A DNA stretch of 64,000 bases from positions 427,433 to 491,432 of the forward strand of contig NW_026527511.1 in assembly GCF_022682495.2 (NCBI RefSeq), given 5' to 3'. Of the stretch, positions 33,098 through 44,394 are shown piece after piece (the stretch's first letter is position 1; the number at the start of each line of letters is the position of its first letter). The DNA comes from Desmodus rotundus. Lineage: Eukaryota > Chordata > Mammalia > Chiroptera > Phyllostomidae. The translations under genes were made by a program, and so were the position numbers. The notes beneath the pieces are model-generated. The model had not been told where the DNA came from and ran no database searches. It saw only the letters and a program-made list of their open reading frames with translations.

Positions 33098-33941
33098 AAA
33101 GGGTGGGTCAGGTGAGCCGAGGGAGGTGTGTGCTTGGGCGCCTGAGTGCGCATGCGCGGCCCACGTATAGGCCCGAAACGAGCCAGCCGCGGCTCGGAGA
33201 AAAGCCATCTCCTGGGGGCCTCCCCATGTTCTTCCACTCCTCAAGCGTGACCCCTTTACGGATGGAAGAAAAGGGGGATCTTCGCAGTGGTGGGTTCGGG
33301 CCAGAGGGGTCGGCGGGTTTGCCTCCACGTACGCCAGGTGCCCGCACACCGGGCCCAGGTGTTTGTGCCCCGTGGAGGCAGAGGGCTGCTTATTGCTGGA
33401 TGCAAGTGTCCTGCGGGGTCAAGGAACGGCATGGGCACTCCCCCCGCCACACAGGGCGCCGGGCCCTTAGAGAGTTCCATGGGAAATCCCCCGCCCATGC
33501 CCCCGGTACCCAAGTCTGTCCTTAGCACACTGTGTGTGCGGGGCTGAAGGTGCTGCTAGGCAGTGTGGCCTGTGGGAAATCGTGCGGTCCTCTGAGTGGC
33601 AGGGAGGGCTTCTGTTTCCCCGAACAGGTGCGCAGGGACCCTGTAAAACTGCTGTGACCTCTCAAGGTGGTCATGTGACCCCTCAAGTGTGGGGCTGCTG
33701 ACCTCCCAAGGGTGGGTCACGGGACCCCTCAAGGACGGGTCACGTGACCCCAAAAGGCTGGGTCACGAGACTCCTCAAGGGTGGGTCACGTGACCCCTCA
33801 GGGGTGGGTCATGTGACCCCTCGGGGGTGGGTCACGTGACCCCTCAGGGGTGGGTCACGAGACCCCTCGGGGGTGGGTCACGTGACCCCTCGGGGGTGGG
33901 TCACGAGACCCCTCGGGGGTGGGTCAGGAGACACCTCAAGG
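32538..33941 (+). repeat. Unit 25: A-B + tract (1,404 bp), first unit of X1
   Basis: B entry 33103, tract 33654-33941. Core A copies unit 23; core B differs from it (GGTGCCCGCAC) and has CACTGTGTGTGCGG, shared with 44960 and 52778. Confidence 0.9.
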
Positions 33942-34846
33942 GTGAGTCCCGTGACCCGAGGAAGGCTTGTGATGGGGAGCCTGAGTGCGCACGCGCGGCC
34001 CACGTATAGGCCCGAAACCAGCCAGCCTCGGCTCGGAGAAAAGCCACCTCCTCGGGGCCTCCCCAGGTTCTTCCAATCCTCGAGCGTGACCCCTTTACGG
34101 ATGGAAGAAATGGGGGATCTTCGCAGTGGTGGGTTCGGGCCAGAGGGGTCGGCGGGTTTGCCTCCACGTACGCCAGGTGTCCGCACACCGGGCCCAGGTG
34201 TTTGTGCCCCGTGGAGGCAGAGGGCTGCTTATTGCTGGATGCAAGTGTCCTGCGGGGTCAAGGAACGGCATGGGCACCCCCCGGCCACACAGGGCGCCGG
34301 GCCCTTATAGAGTTCCATGGGAAATCCCCCGCCCGCGCCCTGTACCCAAGTCTGCCCTTAGCACACTGTCTGTGCGGGGCTGAAGGTGCTGCTAGGCAGT
34401 GTGGCCTGTGGGAAATCGTGCGGTCCTCTGAGTGGCAGGGAGGGCTTCTGTTTCCCCGAACAGGTGCGCAGGGACCCTGTAAAACTGCTGTGACCTCTCA
34501 AGGTGGTCATGTGACCCCTCAAGTGTGGGGCAGCTGACCTCCCAAGGGTGGGTCACGGGACCCCTCAAGGGTGGGTCACGAGACCCCTCAAGGACGGGTC
34601 ACGTGACCCCAAAAGGGTGGGTCAGGAGACTCCTCAAGGATGGGTCACGAGACCCCTCAGGGGTGGGTCACGTGACCCCTCAGGTTTGGGTCACGTGACC
34701 CCTTGGGGGTGGGTCATGTGACCCCTCGGGGGTGGGTCACGTGACCCCTCAGGGGTGGGTCACGAGACCCCTCAGGGGTGGGTCACGTGACCCCTCAGGG
34801 TTGGGTCACGAGACCCCTCAGGGGTGGGTCAGGAGACACCTAGCGG
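33942..34846 (+). repeat. Unit 26: core C + tract (905 bp)
   Basis: Tract 34490-34846. The core has a short deletion giving CCCGCCCGCGCCCTGTACCC, plus CAAGTCTGCCC. Shared with 45799 and 53617. Confidence 0.9.
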
Positions 34847-35617
34847 GTGAGTCCCGTGACCCGAGGAAGGCTTGTGGTGGGGAGCCTGAGTGCGCACGCG
34901 CGGCCCAAGTATAGGCCCGAAACTAGCCAGCCTCGGCTCGGAGAAAAGCCATCTCCTGGGGGCCTCCCCATGTTCTTCCACTCCTCAAGCGTGACCCCTT
35001 TACGGATGGAAGAAAAGGGGGATCTTCGCAGTGGTGGGTTCTGGCCAGAGGGGTCGGCGGGTTTGCCTCCACGTACGCCAGGTGCCCGCACACCGGGCCC
35101 AGGTGTTTGTGCCCCGTGGAGGCAGAGGGCTGCTTATTGCTGGATGCAAGTGTCCTGCGGGGTCAAGGAACGGCATGGGCACTCCCCCCCGCCACACAGG
35201 GCGCCGGGCCCTTAGAGAGTTCCATGGGAAATCCCCCGCCCATGCCCCCGGTACCCAAGTCTGTCCTTAGCACACTGTCTGTGCGGGGCTGAAGGTGCTG
35301 CTAGGCAGTGTGGCCTGTGGGAAATCGTGCGGTCCTCTGAGTGGCAGGGAGGGCTTCTGTTTCCCCGAACAGGTGCGCAGGGACCCTGTAAAACTGCTGT
35401 GACCTCTCAAGGTGGTCATGTGACCCCTCAAGTGTGGGGCTGCTGACCTCCCAAGGGTGCGTCACGGGACCCCTCAAGGACGGGTCACGTGACCCCAAAA
35501 GGCTGGGTCACGAGACTCCTCAAGGGTGGGTCACGTGACCCCTCAGGGGTGAGTCACGTGACCCCTCAGGGTTGGGTCACCAGACCCCTCAGGGGTGGGT
35601 CAGGAGACACCTAGAGG
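34847..35617 (+). repeat. Unit 27: A/B recombinant core + tract (771 bp)
   Basis: Starts A-like (CCCAAGTATAGG), then a distinctive AAACTAGCCAGCCTCGG, then B. Tract 35399-35617 is the shortest complete tract, 46 bp (two repeats) shorter than its copies at 46704 and 54522. Confidence 0.9.
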
Positions 35618-37046
35618 GTGAGTCCCGTGACCCGAGGAAGGCTTGTGGTGGGGAGCCTGAGTGCGCACTCGCGGCCCAAGTATAGGCCCGAAACCAGCCA
35701 GCCCCGGTTCGGAGAAAAGCCATCTCCTGGGGGCCCCCCCATGTTCCTCCTCTCCTCAAGGAGGACCCCTTTACGGATGGAAGAAAAGGGGGATCTTCGC
35801 AGTGGTGGGTTCGGGCCAGAGGGGTCTGCGGTTTTGCCTGCACGTACGCCAGGTGCTCGCACAACGGGCCCAGGTGTTTGAGCCCCGTGGAGGCAGAGGG
35901 CTCCTTATTGCTGGATGATAGTGTTCTGCAGGGTTAAGGGAGGGCGTGGGCACTCCCAGGGCGACAGAGGGCACCTGGCCTTTAGAGAGTTCCATGGAAA
36001 ATTCCCCGCCCAGGCCCCTGGTCCACAAGTCTATCCTGCGCACAGTGTCTGTGGGAGGCTGGGAGTGCTTCTGGGCAGTGTTCCCCAGCGGAAATCGCGT
36101 GGTCCTCTAGGTGGCAGGGAGGGCTCCTGTGTCCACGGACAGGTGCCCAGGGACCCGGTGGAAATGCTGTGACCTCTAAAGGGTGGGTCAGGTGAGCCGA
36201 GGGAGGTGTGTGCTTGGGCGCCTGAGTGCGCATGCGCGGCCCACGTATAGGCCCGAAACGAGCCAGCCGCGGCTCGGAGAAAAGCCATCTCCTGGGGGCC
36301 TCCCCATGTTCTTCCACTCCTCAAGCGTGACCCCTTTACGGATGGAAGAAAAGGGGGATCTTCGCAGTGGTGGGTTCGGGCCAGAGGGGTCGGCGGGTTT
36401 GCCTCCACGTACGCCAGGTGCCCGCACACCGGGCCCAGGTGTTTGTGCCCCGTGGAGGCAGAGGGCTGCTTATTGCTGGATGCAAGTGTCCTGCGGGGTC
36501 AAGGAACGGCATGGGCACTGCCCCGGCCACACAGGGCGCCGGGCCCTTAGAGAGTTCCATGGGAAATCCCCCGCCCATGAGCCCGGTACCCAAGTCTGTC
36601 CTTAGCACACTGTCTGTGCGGGGCTGAAGGTGCTGCTAGGCAGTGTGGCCTGTGGGAAATCGTGCGGTCCTCTGAGTGGCAGGGAGGGCTTCTGTTTCCC
36701 CGAACAGGTGCGCAGGGACCCTGTAAAACTGCTGTGACCTCTCAAGGTGGTCATGTGACCCCTCAAGTGTGGGGCAGCTGACCTCCCAAGGGTGGGTCAC
36801 GGGACCCCTCAAGGACGGGTCACGTGACCCCAAAAGGGTGGGTCACGAGACTCCTCAAGGGTGGGTCACGTGACCCCTCTGGGGTAGGTCACGTGACCCC
36901 TCGGGGGGGGGGGTCACGTGACCCCTCGGGGGGGGGTCACGTGACCCCTCGGGGGTGGGTCACGAGACCCCACAGGGGTGGGTCACCTGACCCCTCGGGG
37001 GTGGGTCACGAGACCCCTCAGGGGTGGGTCAGGAGACACCTCAAGG
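35618..37046 (+). repeat. Unit 28: A-B + tract (1,429 bp)
   Basis: B entry 36183, tract 36734-37046 with G11 and G9 runs. Core A NRF-1 motif is damaged (TGCGCACTCGCG) and the core has GGGGGCCCCCCCATG; both recur at 47521 and 55339. Confidence 0.9.
36901..36936 (+). repeat. Length-variable G runs in a tract
   Basis: Two repeats in this tract end in uninterrupted G runs of 11 and 9. The equivalent positions in X2 and X3 have 8 and 10. Other single runs of 9-10 G occur near 7,879, 10,112, 25,024, 40,193, 52,094 and 59,911. Confidence 0.8.
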
Positions 37047-38090
37047 GTGAGTCCCGTGACCCGAGGAAGGCTTGTGGTGGGGAGCCTGAGTGCGCATGCG
37101 CGGTCCACGTATAGGCCCGAAACCAGCCAGCCTCGGCTCGGAGAAAAGCCACCTCCTCGGGGCCTCCCCAGGTTCTTCCAATCCTCGAGCGTGACCCCTT
37201 TACGGATGGAAGAAAAGGGGGATCTTCGCAGTGGTGGGTTCTGGCCAGAGGGGTCGGCGGGTTTGCCTCCAAGTACGCCAGGTGCCCGCACACCGGGCCC
37301 AGGTGTTTGTGCCCCGTGGAGGCAGAGGGCTGCTTGTTGCTGGATGCAAGTGACCTGCGGGGTCAAGGAACGGCATGGGCACTCCCCCGGCCACACAGGG
37401 CGCCGGGCCCTTATAGAGTACCATGGGAAATCCCCCGCCCATGCCCCCTGTACCCAAGTCTGTCCTTAGCACACTGTCTGTGCGGGGCTGAAGGTGCTGC
37501 TAGGCAGTGTGGCCTGTGGGAAATCGTGCGGTCCTCTGAGTGGCAGGGAGGGCTTCTGTTTCCCCGAACAGGTGAGCAGGGACCCGGTAAAACTGCTGTG
37601 ACCTCTCAAGGTGGTCATGTGACCCCTCAAGTGTGGGGCAGCTGACCTCCCAAGGGTGGGTCACGGGACCCCTCAAGGGTGGGTCACGAGACCCCTCAAG
37701 GACGGGTCACGTGACCCCAAAAGGGTGGGTCAGGAGACTCCTCAAGGGTGGGTCACGTGACCCCAAAAGGGTGGGTCACGAGACTCCTCAAGGGTGGGTC
37801 ACGTGACCCCTCAGGGGTGGGTCATGTGACCCTCGGGGGTGGGTCACGTGACCCCTCAGGGGTGGGTCACGAGACCCCTCAGGGGTGGGTCACGTGAACC
37901 CTCAGGGTTGGGTCACGTGACCCCTCGGGGGTGGGTCATGTGACCCCTGGAGGTGGGTCACGTGACCCCTCAGGGGTGGGTCATGTGACCCCTCGGGGGT
38001 GGGTTACGTGACCCCTCAGGGGTGGGTCACGTGACCCCTCGGGGGTGGGTCACGAGACCCCTCGGGGGTGGGTCAGGAGACACCTCAAGG
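37047..38090 (+). repeat. Unit 29: core C variant + tract (1,044 bp)
   Basis: Tract 37598-38090. NRF-1 site in the T form (TGCGCATGCGCG), then GGTCCACG. Also GCTTGTTGCTGG, AAGTGACCTGCGG, ATAGAGTACC and GACCCGGTAAAAC. Tract has GTTACGTGACC and GTGAACCCTC. Confidence 0.9.
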
Positions 38091-38907
38091 GTGAGTCCCG
38101 TGACCCGAGGAAGGCTTGTGATGGGGAGCCTGAGTGCGCACGCGCGGCCCAAGTATAGGCCCGAAACTAGCCAGCCTCGGCTCGGAGAAAAGCCATCTCC
38201 TGGGGGCCTCCCCATGTTCTTCCACTCCTCAAGCGTGACCCCTTTACGGATGGAAGAAAAGGGGGATCTTCGCAGTGGTGGGTTCTGGCCAGAGGGGTCG
38301 GCGGGTTTGCCTCCACGTACGCCAGGTGCCCGCACACCGGGCCCAGGTGTTTGTGCCCCGTGGAGGCAGAGGGCTGCTTATTGCTGGATGCAAGTGTCCT
38401 GCGGGGTCAAGGAACGGCATGGGCACTCCCCCCCGCCACACAGGGCGCCGGGCCCTTAGAGAGTTCCATGGGAAATCCCCCGCCCATGCCCCCGGTACCC
38501 AAGTCTGTCCTTAGCACACTGTCTGTGCGGGGCTGAAGGTGCTGCTAGGCAGTGTGGCCTGTGGGAAATCGTGCGGTCCTCTGAGTGGCAGGGAGGGCTT
38601 CTGTTTCCCCGAACAGGTGCGCAGGGACCCTGTAAAACTGCTGTGACCTCTCAAGGTGGTCATGTGACCCCTCAAGTGTGGGGCTGCTGACCTCCCAAGG
38701 GTGCGTCACGGGACCCCTCAAGGACGGGTCACGTGACCCCAAAAGGCTGGGTCACGAGACTCCTCAAGGGTGGGTCACGTGACCCCTCGGGGGTGGGTCA
38801 CGTGACCCCAAAAGGGTGGGTCACGTGACCCCTCAGGGGCGAGTCACGTGACCCCTCAGGGTTGGGTCACCAGACCCCTCAGGGGTGGGTCAGGAGACAC
38901 CTAGAGG
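38091..38907 (+). repeat. Unit 30: A/B recombinant core + tract (817 bp)
   Basis: Same recombinant type as unit 27, but starting CTTGTGATGGGG. Tract 38643-38907 has the rare GGGGCGAGTCACG. Confidence 0.9.
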
Positions 38908-40311
38908 GTGAGTCCCGTGACCCGAGGAAGGCTTGTGGTGGGGAGCCTGAGTGCGCACGCGCGGCCCAAGTATAGGCCCGAAACCAGCCAGCCCCGGTTC
39001 GGAGAAAAGCCATCTCCTGGGGGCCGCCCCATGTTCCTCCTCTCCTCAAGGAGGACCCCTTTACGGATGGAAGAAAAGGGGGATCTTCGCAGTGGTGGGT
39101 TCGGGCCAGAGGGGTCTGCGGTTTTGCCTGCACGTACGCCAGGTGCTCGCACAACGGGCCCAGGTGTTTGAGCCCCGTGGAGGCAGAGGGCTCCTTATTG
39201 CTGGATGATAGTGTTCTGCAGGGTTAAGGGAGGGCGTGGGCACTCCCAGGGCGACAGAGGGCACCTGGCCTTTAGAGAGTTCCATGGAAAATTCCCCGCC
39301 CAGGCCCCTGGTCCACAAGTCTATCCTGCGCACAGTGTCTGTGGGAGGCTGGGAGTGCTTCTGGGCAGTGTTCCCCAGCGGAAATCGCGTGGTCCTCTAG
39401 GTGGCAGGGAGGGCTCCTGTGTCCACGGACAGGTGCCCAGGGACCCGGTGGAAATGCTGTGACCTCTAAAGGGTGGGTCAGGTGAGCCGAGGGAGGTGTG
39501 TGCTTGGGCGCCTGAGTGCGCATGCGCGGCCCACGTATAGGCCCGAAACGAGCCAGCCGCGGCTCGGAGAAAAGCCATCTCCTGGGGGCCTCCCCATGTT
39601 CTTCCACTCCTCAAGCGTGACCCCTTTACGGATGGAAGAAAAGGGGGATCTTCGCAGTGGTGGGTTCGGGCCAGAGGGGTCGGCGGGTTTGCCTCCACGT
39701 ACGCCAGGTGCCCGCACACCGGGCCCAGGTGTTTGTGCCCCGTGGAGGCAGAGGGCTGCTTATTGCTGGATGCAAGTGTCCTGCGGGGTCAAGGAACGGC
39801 ATGGGCACTGCCCCGGCCACACAGGGCGCCGGGCCCTTAGAGAGTTCCATGGGAAATCCCCCGCCCATGAGCCCGGTACCCAAGTCTGTCCTTAGCACAC
39901 TGTCTGTGCGGGGCTGAAGGTGCTGCTAGGCAGTGTGGCCTGTGGGAAATCGTGCGGTCCTCTGAGTGGCAGGGAGGGCTTCTGTTTCCCCGAACAGGTG
40001 CGCAGGGACCCTGTAAAACTGCTGTGACCTCTCAAGGTGGTCATGTGACCCCTCAAGTGTGGGGCAGCTGACCTCCCAAGGGTGGGTCACGGGACCCCTC
40101 AAGGACGGGTCACGTGACCCCAAAAGGGTGGGTCACGAGACTCCTCAAGGGTGGGTCACGTGACCCCTCTGGGGTAGGTCACGTGACCCCTCGGGGGGGG
40201 GTCACGTGACCCCTCGGGGGTGGGTCACGAGACCCCTCTGTGGTGGGTCACCTGACCCCTCGGGGGTGGGTCACGAGACCCCTCAGGGGTGGGTCAGGAG
40301 ACACCTCAAGG
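38908..40311 (+). repeat. Unit 31: A-B + tract (1,404 bp), last unit of X1
   Basis: B entry 39473, tract 40024-40311 with a G9 run and GGGGTAGGTCACG. Core A keeps TTCCATGG and GGAAATGCTG, whereas its X2/X3 counterparts have TTCCCTGG and GGAACTGCTG. Confidence 0.9.
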
Positions 40312-41128
40312 GTGAGTCCCGTGACCCGAGGAAGGCTTGTGGTGGGGAGCCTGAGTGCGCACGCGCGGCCCACGTATAGGCCCGAAACGAGCCAGCCGCG
40401 GCTCGGAGAAAAGCCATCTCCTGGGGGCCTCCCCATGTTCTTCCACTCCTCGAGCGTGACCCCTTTACGGATGGAAGAAAAGGGGGATCTTCGCAGTGGT
40501 GGGTTCTGGCCAGAGGGGTCGGCGGGTTTGCCTCCACGTACGCCAGGTGCCCGCACACCGGGCCCAGGTGTTTGTGCCCCGTGGAGGCAGAGGGCTGCTT
40601 ATTGCTGGATGCAAGTGTCCTGCGGGGTCAAGGAACGGCATGGGCACTCCCCCCCGCCACACAGGGCGCCGGGCCCTTAGAGAGTTCCATGGGAAATCCC
40701 CCGCCCATGCCCCCGGTACCCAAGTCTGTCCTTAGCACACTGTCTGTGCGGGGCTGAAGGTGCTGCTAGGCAGTGTGGCCTGTGGGAAATCGTGCGGTCC
40801 TCTGAGTGGCAGGGAGGGCTTCTGTTTCCCCGAACAGGTGCGCAGGGACCCTGTAAAACTGCTGTGACCTCTCAAGGTGGTCATGTGACCCCTCAAGTGT
40901 GGGGCTGCTGACCTCCCAAGGGTGCGTCACGGGACCCCTCAAGGACGGGTCACGTGACCCCAAGAGGCTGGGTCACGAGACTCCTCAAGGGTGGGTCACG
41001 TGACCCCTCGGGGGTGGGTCACGTGACCCCAAAAGGGTGGGTCACGTGACCCCTCAGGGGTGAGTCACGTGACCCCTCAGGGTTGGGTCACCAGACCCCT
41101 CAGGGGTGGGTCAGGAGACACCTAGAGG
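40312..41128 (+). repeat. Unit 32: single core B + tract (817 bp), first unit of Y1
   Basis: Tract 40864-41128, with the rare CCCCAAGAGGCTGG shared with 60031. Confidence 0.9.
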
Positions 41129-42532
41129 GTGAGTCCCGTGACCCGAGGAAGGCTTGTGGTGGGGAGCCTGAGTGCGCACGCGCGGCCCAAGTATAGGCCC
41201 GAAACCAGCCAGCCCCGGTTCGGAGAAAAGCCATCTCCTGGGGGCCGCCCCATGTTCCTCCTCTCCTCAAGGAGGACCCCTTTACGGATGGAAGAAAAGG
41301 GGGATCTTCGCAGTGGTGGGTTCGGGCCAGAGGGGTCTGCGGTTTTGCCTGCACGTACGCCAGGTGCTCGCACAACGGGCCCAGGTGTTTGAGCCCCGTG
41401 GAGGCAGAGGGCTCCTTATTGCTGGATGATAGTGTTCTGCAGGGTTAAGGGAGGGCGTGGGCACTCCCAGGGCGACAGAGGGCACCTGGCCTTTAGAGAG
41501 TTCCATGGAAAATTCCCCGCCCAGGCCCCTGGTCCACAAGTCTATCCTGCGCACAGTGTCTGTGGGAGGCTGGGAGTGCTTCTGGGCAGTGTTCCCCAGC
41601 GGAAATCGCGTGGTCCTCTAGGTGGCAGGGAGGGCTCCTGTGTCCACGGACAGGTGCCCAGGGACCCGGTGGAAATGCTGTGACCTCTAAAGGGTGGGTC
41701 AGGTGAGCCGAGGGAGGTGTGTGCTTGGGCGCCTGAGTGCGCATGCGCGGCCCACGTATAGGCCCGAAACGAGCCAGCCGCGGCTCGGAGAAAAGCCATC
41801 TCCTGGGGGCCTCCCCATGTTCTTCCACTCCTCAAGCGTGACCCCTTTACGGATGGAAGAAAAGGGGGATCTTCGCAGTGGTGGGTTCGGGCCAGAGGGG
41901 TCGGCGGGTTTGCCTCCACGTACGCCAGGTGCCCGCACACCGGGCCCAGGTGTTTGTGCCCCGTGGAGGCAGAGGGCTGCTTATTGCTGGATGCAAGTGT
42001 CCTGCGGGGTCAAGGAACGGCATGGGCACTCCCCCGGCCACACAGGGCGCCGGGCCCTTAGAGAGTTCCATGGGAAATCCCCCGCCCATGCCCCCGGTAC
42101 CCAAGTCTGTCCTTAGCACACTGTCTGTGCGGGGCTGAAGGTGCTGCTAGGCAGTGTGGCCTGTGGGAAATCGTGCGGTCCTCTGAGTGGCAGGGAGGGC
42201 TTCTGTTTCCCCGAACAGGTGCGCAGGGACCCTGTAAAACTGCTGTGACCTCTCAAGGTGGTCATGTGACCCCTCAAGTGTGGGGCAGCTGATCTCCCAA
42301 GGGTGGGTCACGGGACCCCTCAAGGACGGGTCACGTGACCCCAAAAGGGTGGGTCACGAGACTCCTCAAGGGTGGGTCACGTGACCCCTCTGGGGTAGGT
42401 CACGTGACCCCTCGGGGGTGGGTCACCTGACCCCTCGGGGGTGGGTCACGAGACCCCTCGGTGGTGGGTCACCTGACCCCTCGGGGGTCGGTCACGAGAC
42501 CCCTCAGGGGTGGGTCAGGAGACACCTCAAGG
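41129..42532 (+). repeat. Unit 33: A-B + tract (1,404 bp)
   Basis: B entry 41694, tract 42245-42532. The tract opens with a rare CAGCTGATCTCCC. From core B on it parallels unit 7. Confidence 0.9.
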
Positions 42533-43371
42533 GTGAGTCCCGTGACCCGAGGAAGGCTTGTGGTGGGGAGCCTGAGTGCGCACGCGCGGCCCACGTATAG
42601 GCCCGAAACCAGCCAGCCGCGGCTCGGAGAAAAGCCACCTCCTCGGGGCCTCCCCAGGTTCTTCCAATCCTCGAGCGTGACCCCTTTACGGATGGAAGAA
42701 ATGGGGGATCTTCGCAGTGGTGGGTTCGGGCCAGAGGGGTCGGCGGGTTTGCCTCCAAGTACGCCAGGTGCCCGCACACCGGGCCCAGGTGTTTGTGCCC
42801 CGTGGAGGCAGAGGGCTGCTTATTGCTGGATGCAAGTGTCCTGCGGGGTCATGGAACGGCATGGGCACTCCCCTGGCCACACAGGGCGCCGGGCCCTTAT
42901 AGAGTTCCATGGGAAATCCCCCGCCCATGCCCCCTGTACCCAAGTCTGTCCTTAGCACACTGTCTGTGCGGGGCTGAAGGTGCTGCTAGGCAGTGTGGCC
43001 TGTGGGAAATCGTGCGGTCCTCTGAGTGGCAGGGAGGGCTTCTGTTTCCCCGAACAGGTGCGCAGGGACCCTGTAAAACTGCTGTGACCTCTCAAGGTGG
43101 TCATGTGACCCCTCAAGTGTGGGGCAGCTGACCTCCCAAGGGTGGGTCACGGGACCCCTCAAGGGTGGGTCACGAGACCCCTCAAGGACGGGTCACGTGA
43201 CCCCAAAAGGGTGGGTCAGGAGACTCCTAAAGGGTGGGTCACGTGACCCCTCGTGGGTGGGTCACGTGACCCCTCAGGGGTGGGTCACGAGACCCCTCAG
43301 GGGTGGGTCACGTGACCGCTCAGGGTTGGGTCACCAGACCCCTCAGGTGTAGGTCAGGAGACACCTAGAGG
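42533..43371 (+). repeat. Unit 34: core C + tract (839 bp)
   Basis: Core near-identical to 10242; the tract (43084-43371) differs, with GACTCCTAAAGG and GTGTAGGTCAGG. Confidence 0.9.
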
Positions 43372-44394
43372 GTGAGTCCCGTGACCCGAGGAAGGCTTGT
43401 GGTGGGGAGCCTGAGTGCGCACGCGCGGCCCAAGTATAGGCCCGAAACGAGCCAGCCGCGGCTCGGAGAAAAGCCATCTCCTGGGGGCCTCCCCATGTCC
43501 CTCCACTCCTCAAGGAGGACCCCTTTACGGATCGAAGAAAAGGGGGATCTTCGCAGTGGTGGGTTCGGGCCAGAGGGGTCTGCGGGTTTGCCTGCACGTA
43601 CGCCAGGTGCTCGCACAACCGGCCCAGGTGTTTGAGCCCCGTGGAGGCAGAGGGCTCCTTATTGCTGGATGATAGTGTCCTGCAGGGTTAAGGGAGGGCG
43701 TGGGCACTCCCAGGGCGACAGAGGGCACCTGGCCTTTAGAGAGTTCCCTGGAAAATTCCCCGCCCAGGCCCCTGGTCCACAAGTCTATCCTGCGCACAGT
43801 GTCTGTGGGAGGCTGGGAGTGCTTCTGGGCAGTGTTCCCCAGCGGAAATCGCGTGGTCCTCTAGGTGGCAGGGAGGGCTTCTGTTTCCCCGAACAGGTGC
43901 GCAGGGACCCTATAAAACTGCTGTGACCTCTCAAGGGGGTCATGTGACCCCTCAAGTGTGGGGCAGCTGACCTCCCAAGGGTGGGTCAAGGGACCCCTCA
44001 AGGACGGGTCACGTGACCCCAAAAGGGTGGGTCACGAGACTCCTCAAGGGTGGGTCACGTGACCCCTCAGGGGTGGGTCACGTGACCCCAAAATGGTGGG
44101 TCACGTGACCCCTCAGGTTTGGGTCACGTGACCCCTTGGGGGTGGGTCATGTGACCCCTCGGGGGTGGGTCACGTGACCCCTCAGGTGTGGGTCACGAGA
44201 CCCCTCAGGGGTGGGTCACGTGACCCCTCAGGTTTGGGTCACGTGACCCCTCGGGGGTAGGTCATGTGACCCCTCGGGGGTGGGTCACGTGACCCCTCAG
44301 GGGTGGGTCACGAGACCCCTCAGGGGTGGGTCACGTGACCCCTCAGGGTTGGGTCACGAGACCCCTCAGGGGTGGGTCAGGAGACACCTAGCGG
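43372..44394 (+). repeat. Unit 35: A/B recombinant core + tract (1,023 bp)
   Basis: Core A of the CATGTCCCTCC type until CCTCTAGGTGGC, then the B-type GGGCTTCTGTTTCC; the switch lies in about 43,863-43,880. From there to 44,394 it follows 32,023-32,537 at offset 11,857, including TATAAAA at 43911-43917. Tract 43923-44394. Confidence 0.9.

Larger units (their letters stand above)
32538..40311 (+). repeat. X1: higher-order block, 7 units, 7,774 bp
   Basis: Unit lengths 1404, 905, 771, 1429, 1044, 817, 1404. The order is A-B, C, H, A-B, C variant, H, A-B. It differs from X2 and X3 mainly by two missing 23-mers in the third unit and by its last A core. Confidence 0.92.
40312..44394 (+). repeat. 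Y1: higher-order block, 4 units, 4,083 bp
   Basis: Unit lengths 817, 1404, 839, 1023. The last unit is a recombinant whose 3' part copies the sequence just upstream of X1, which joins Y1 to X2. Confidence 0.92.
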
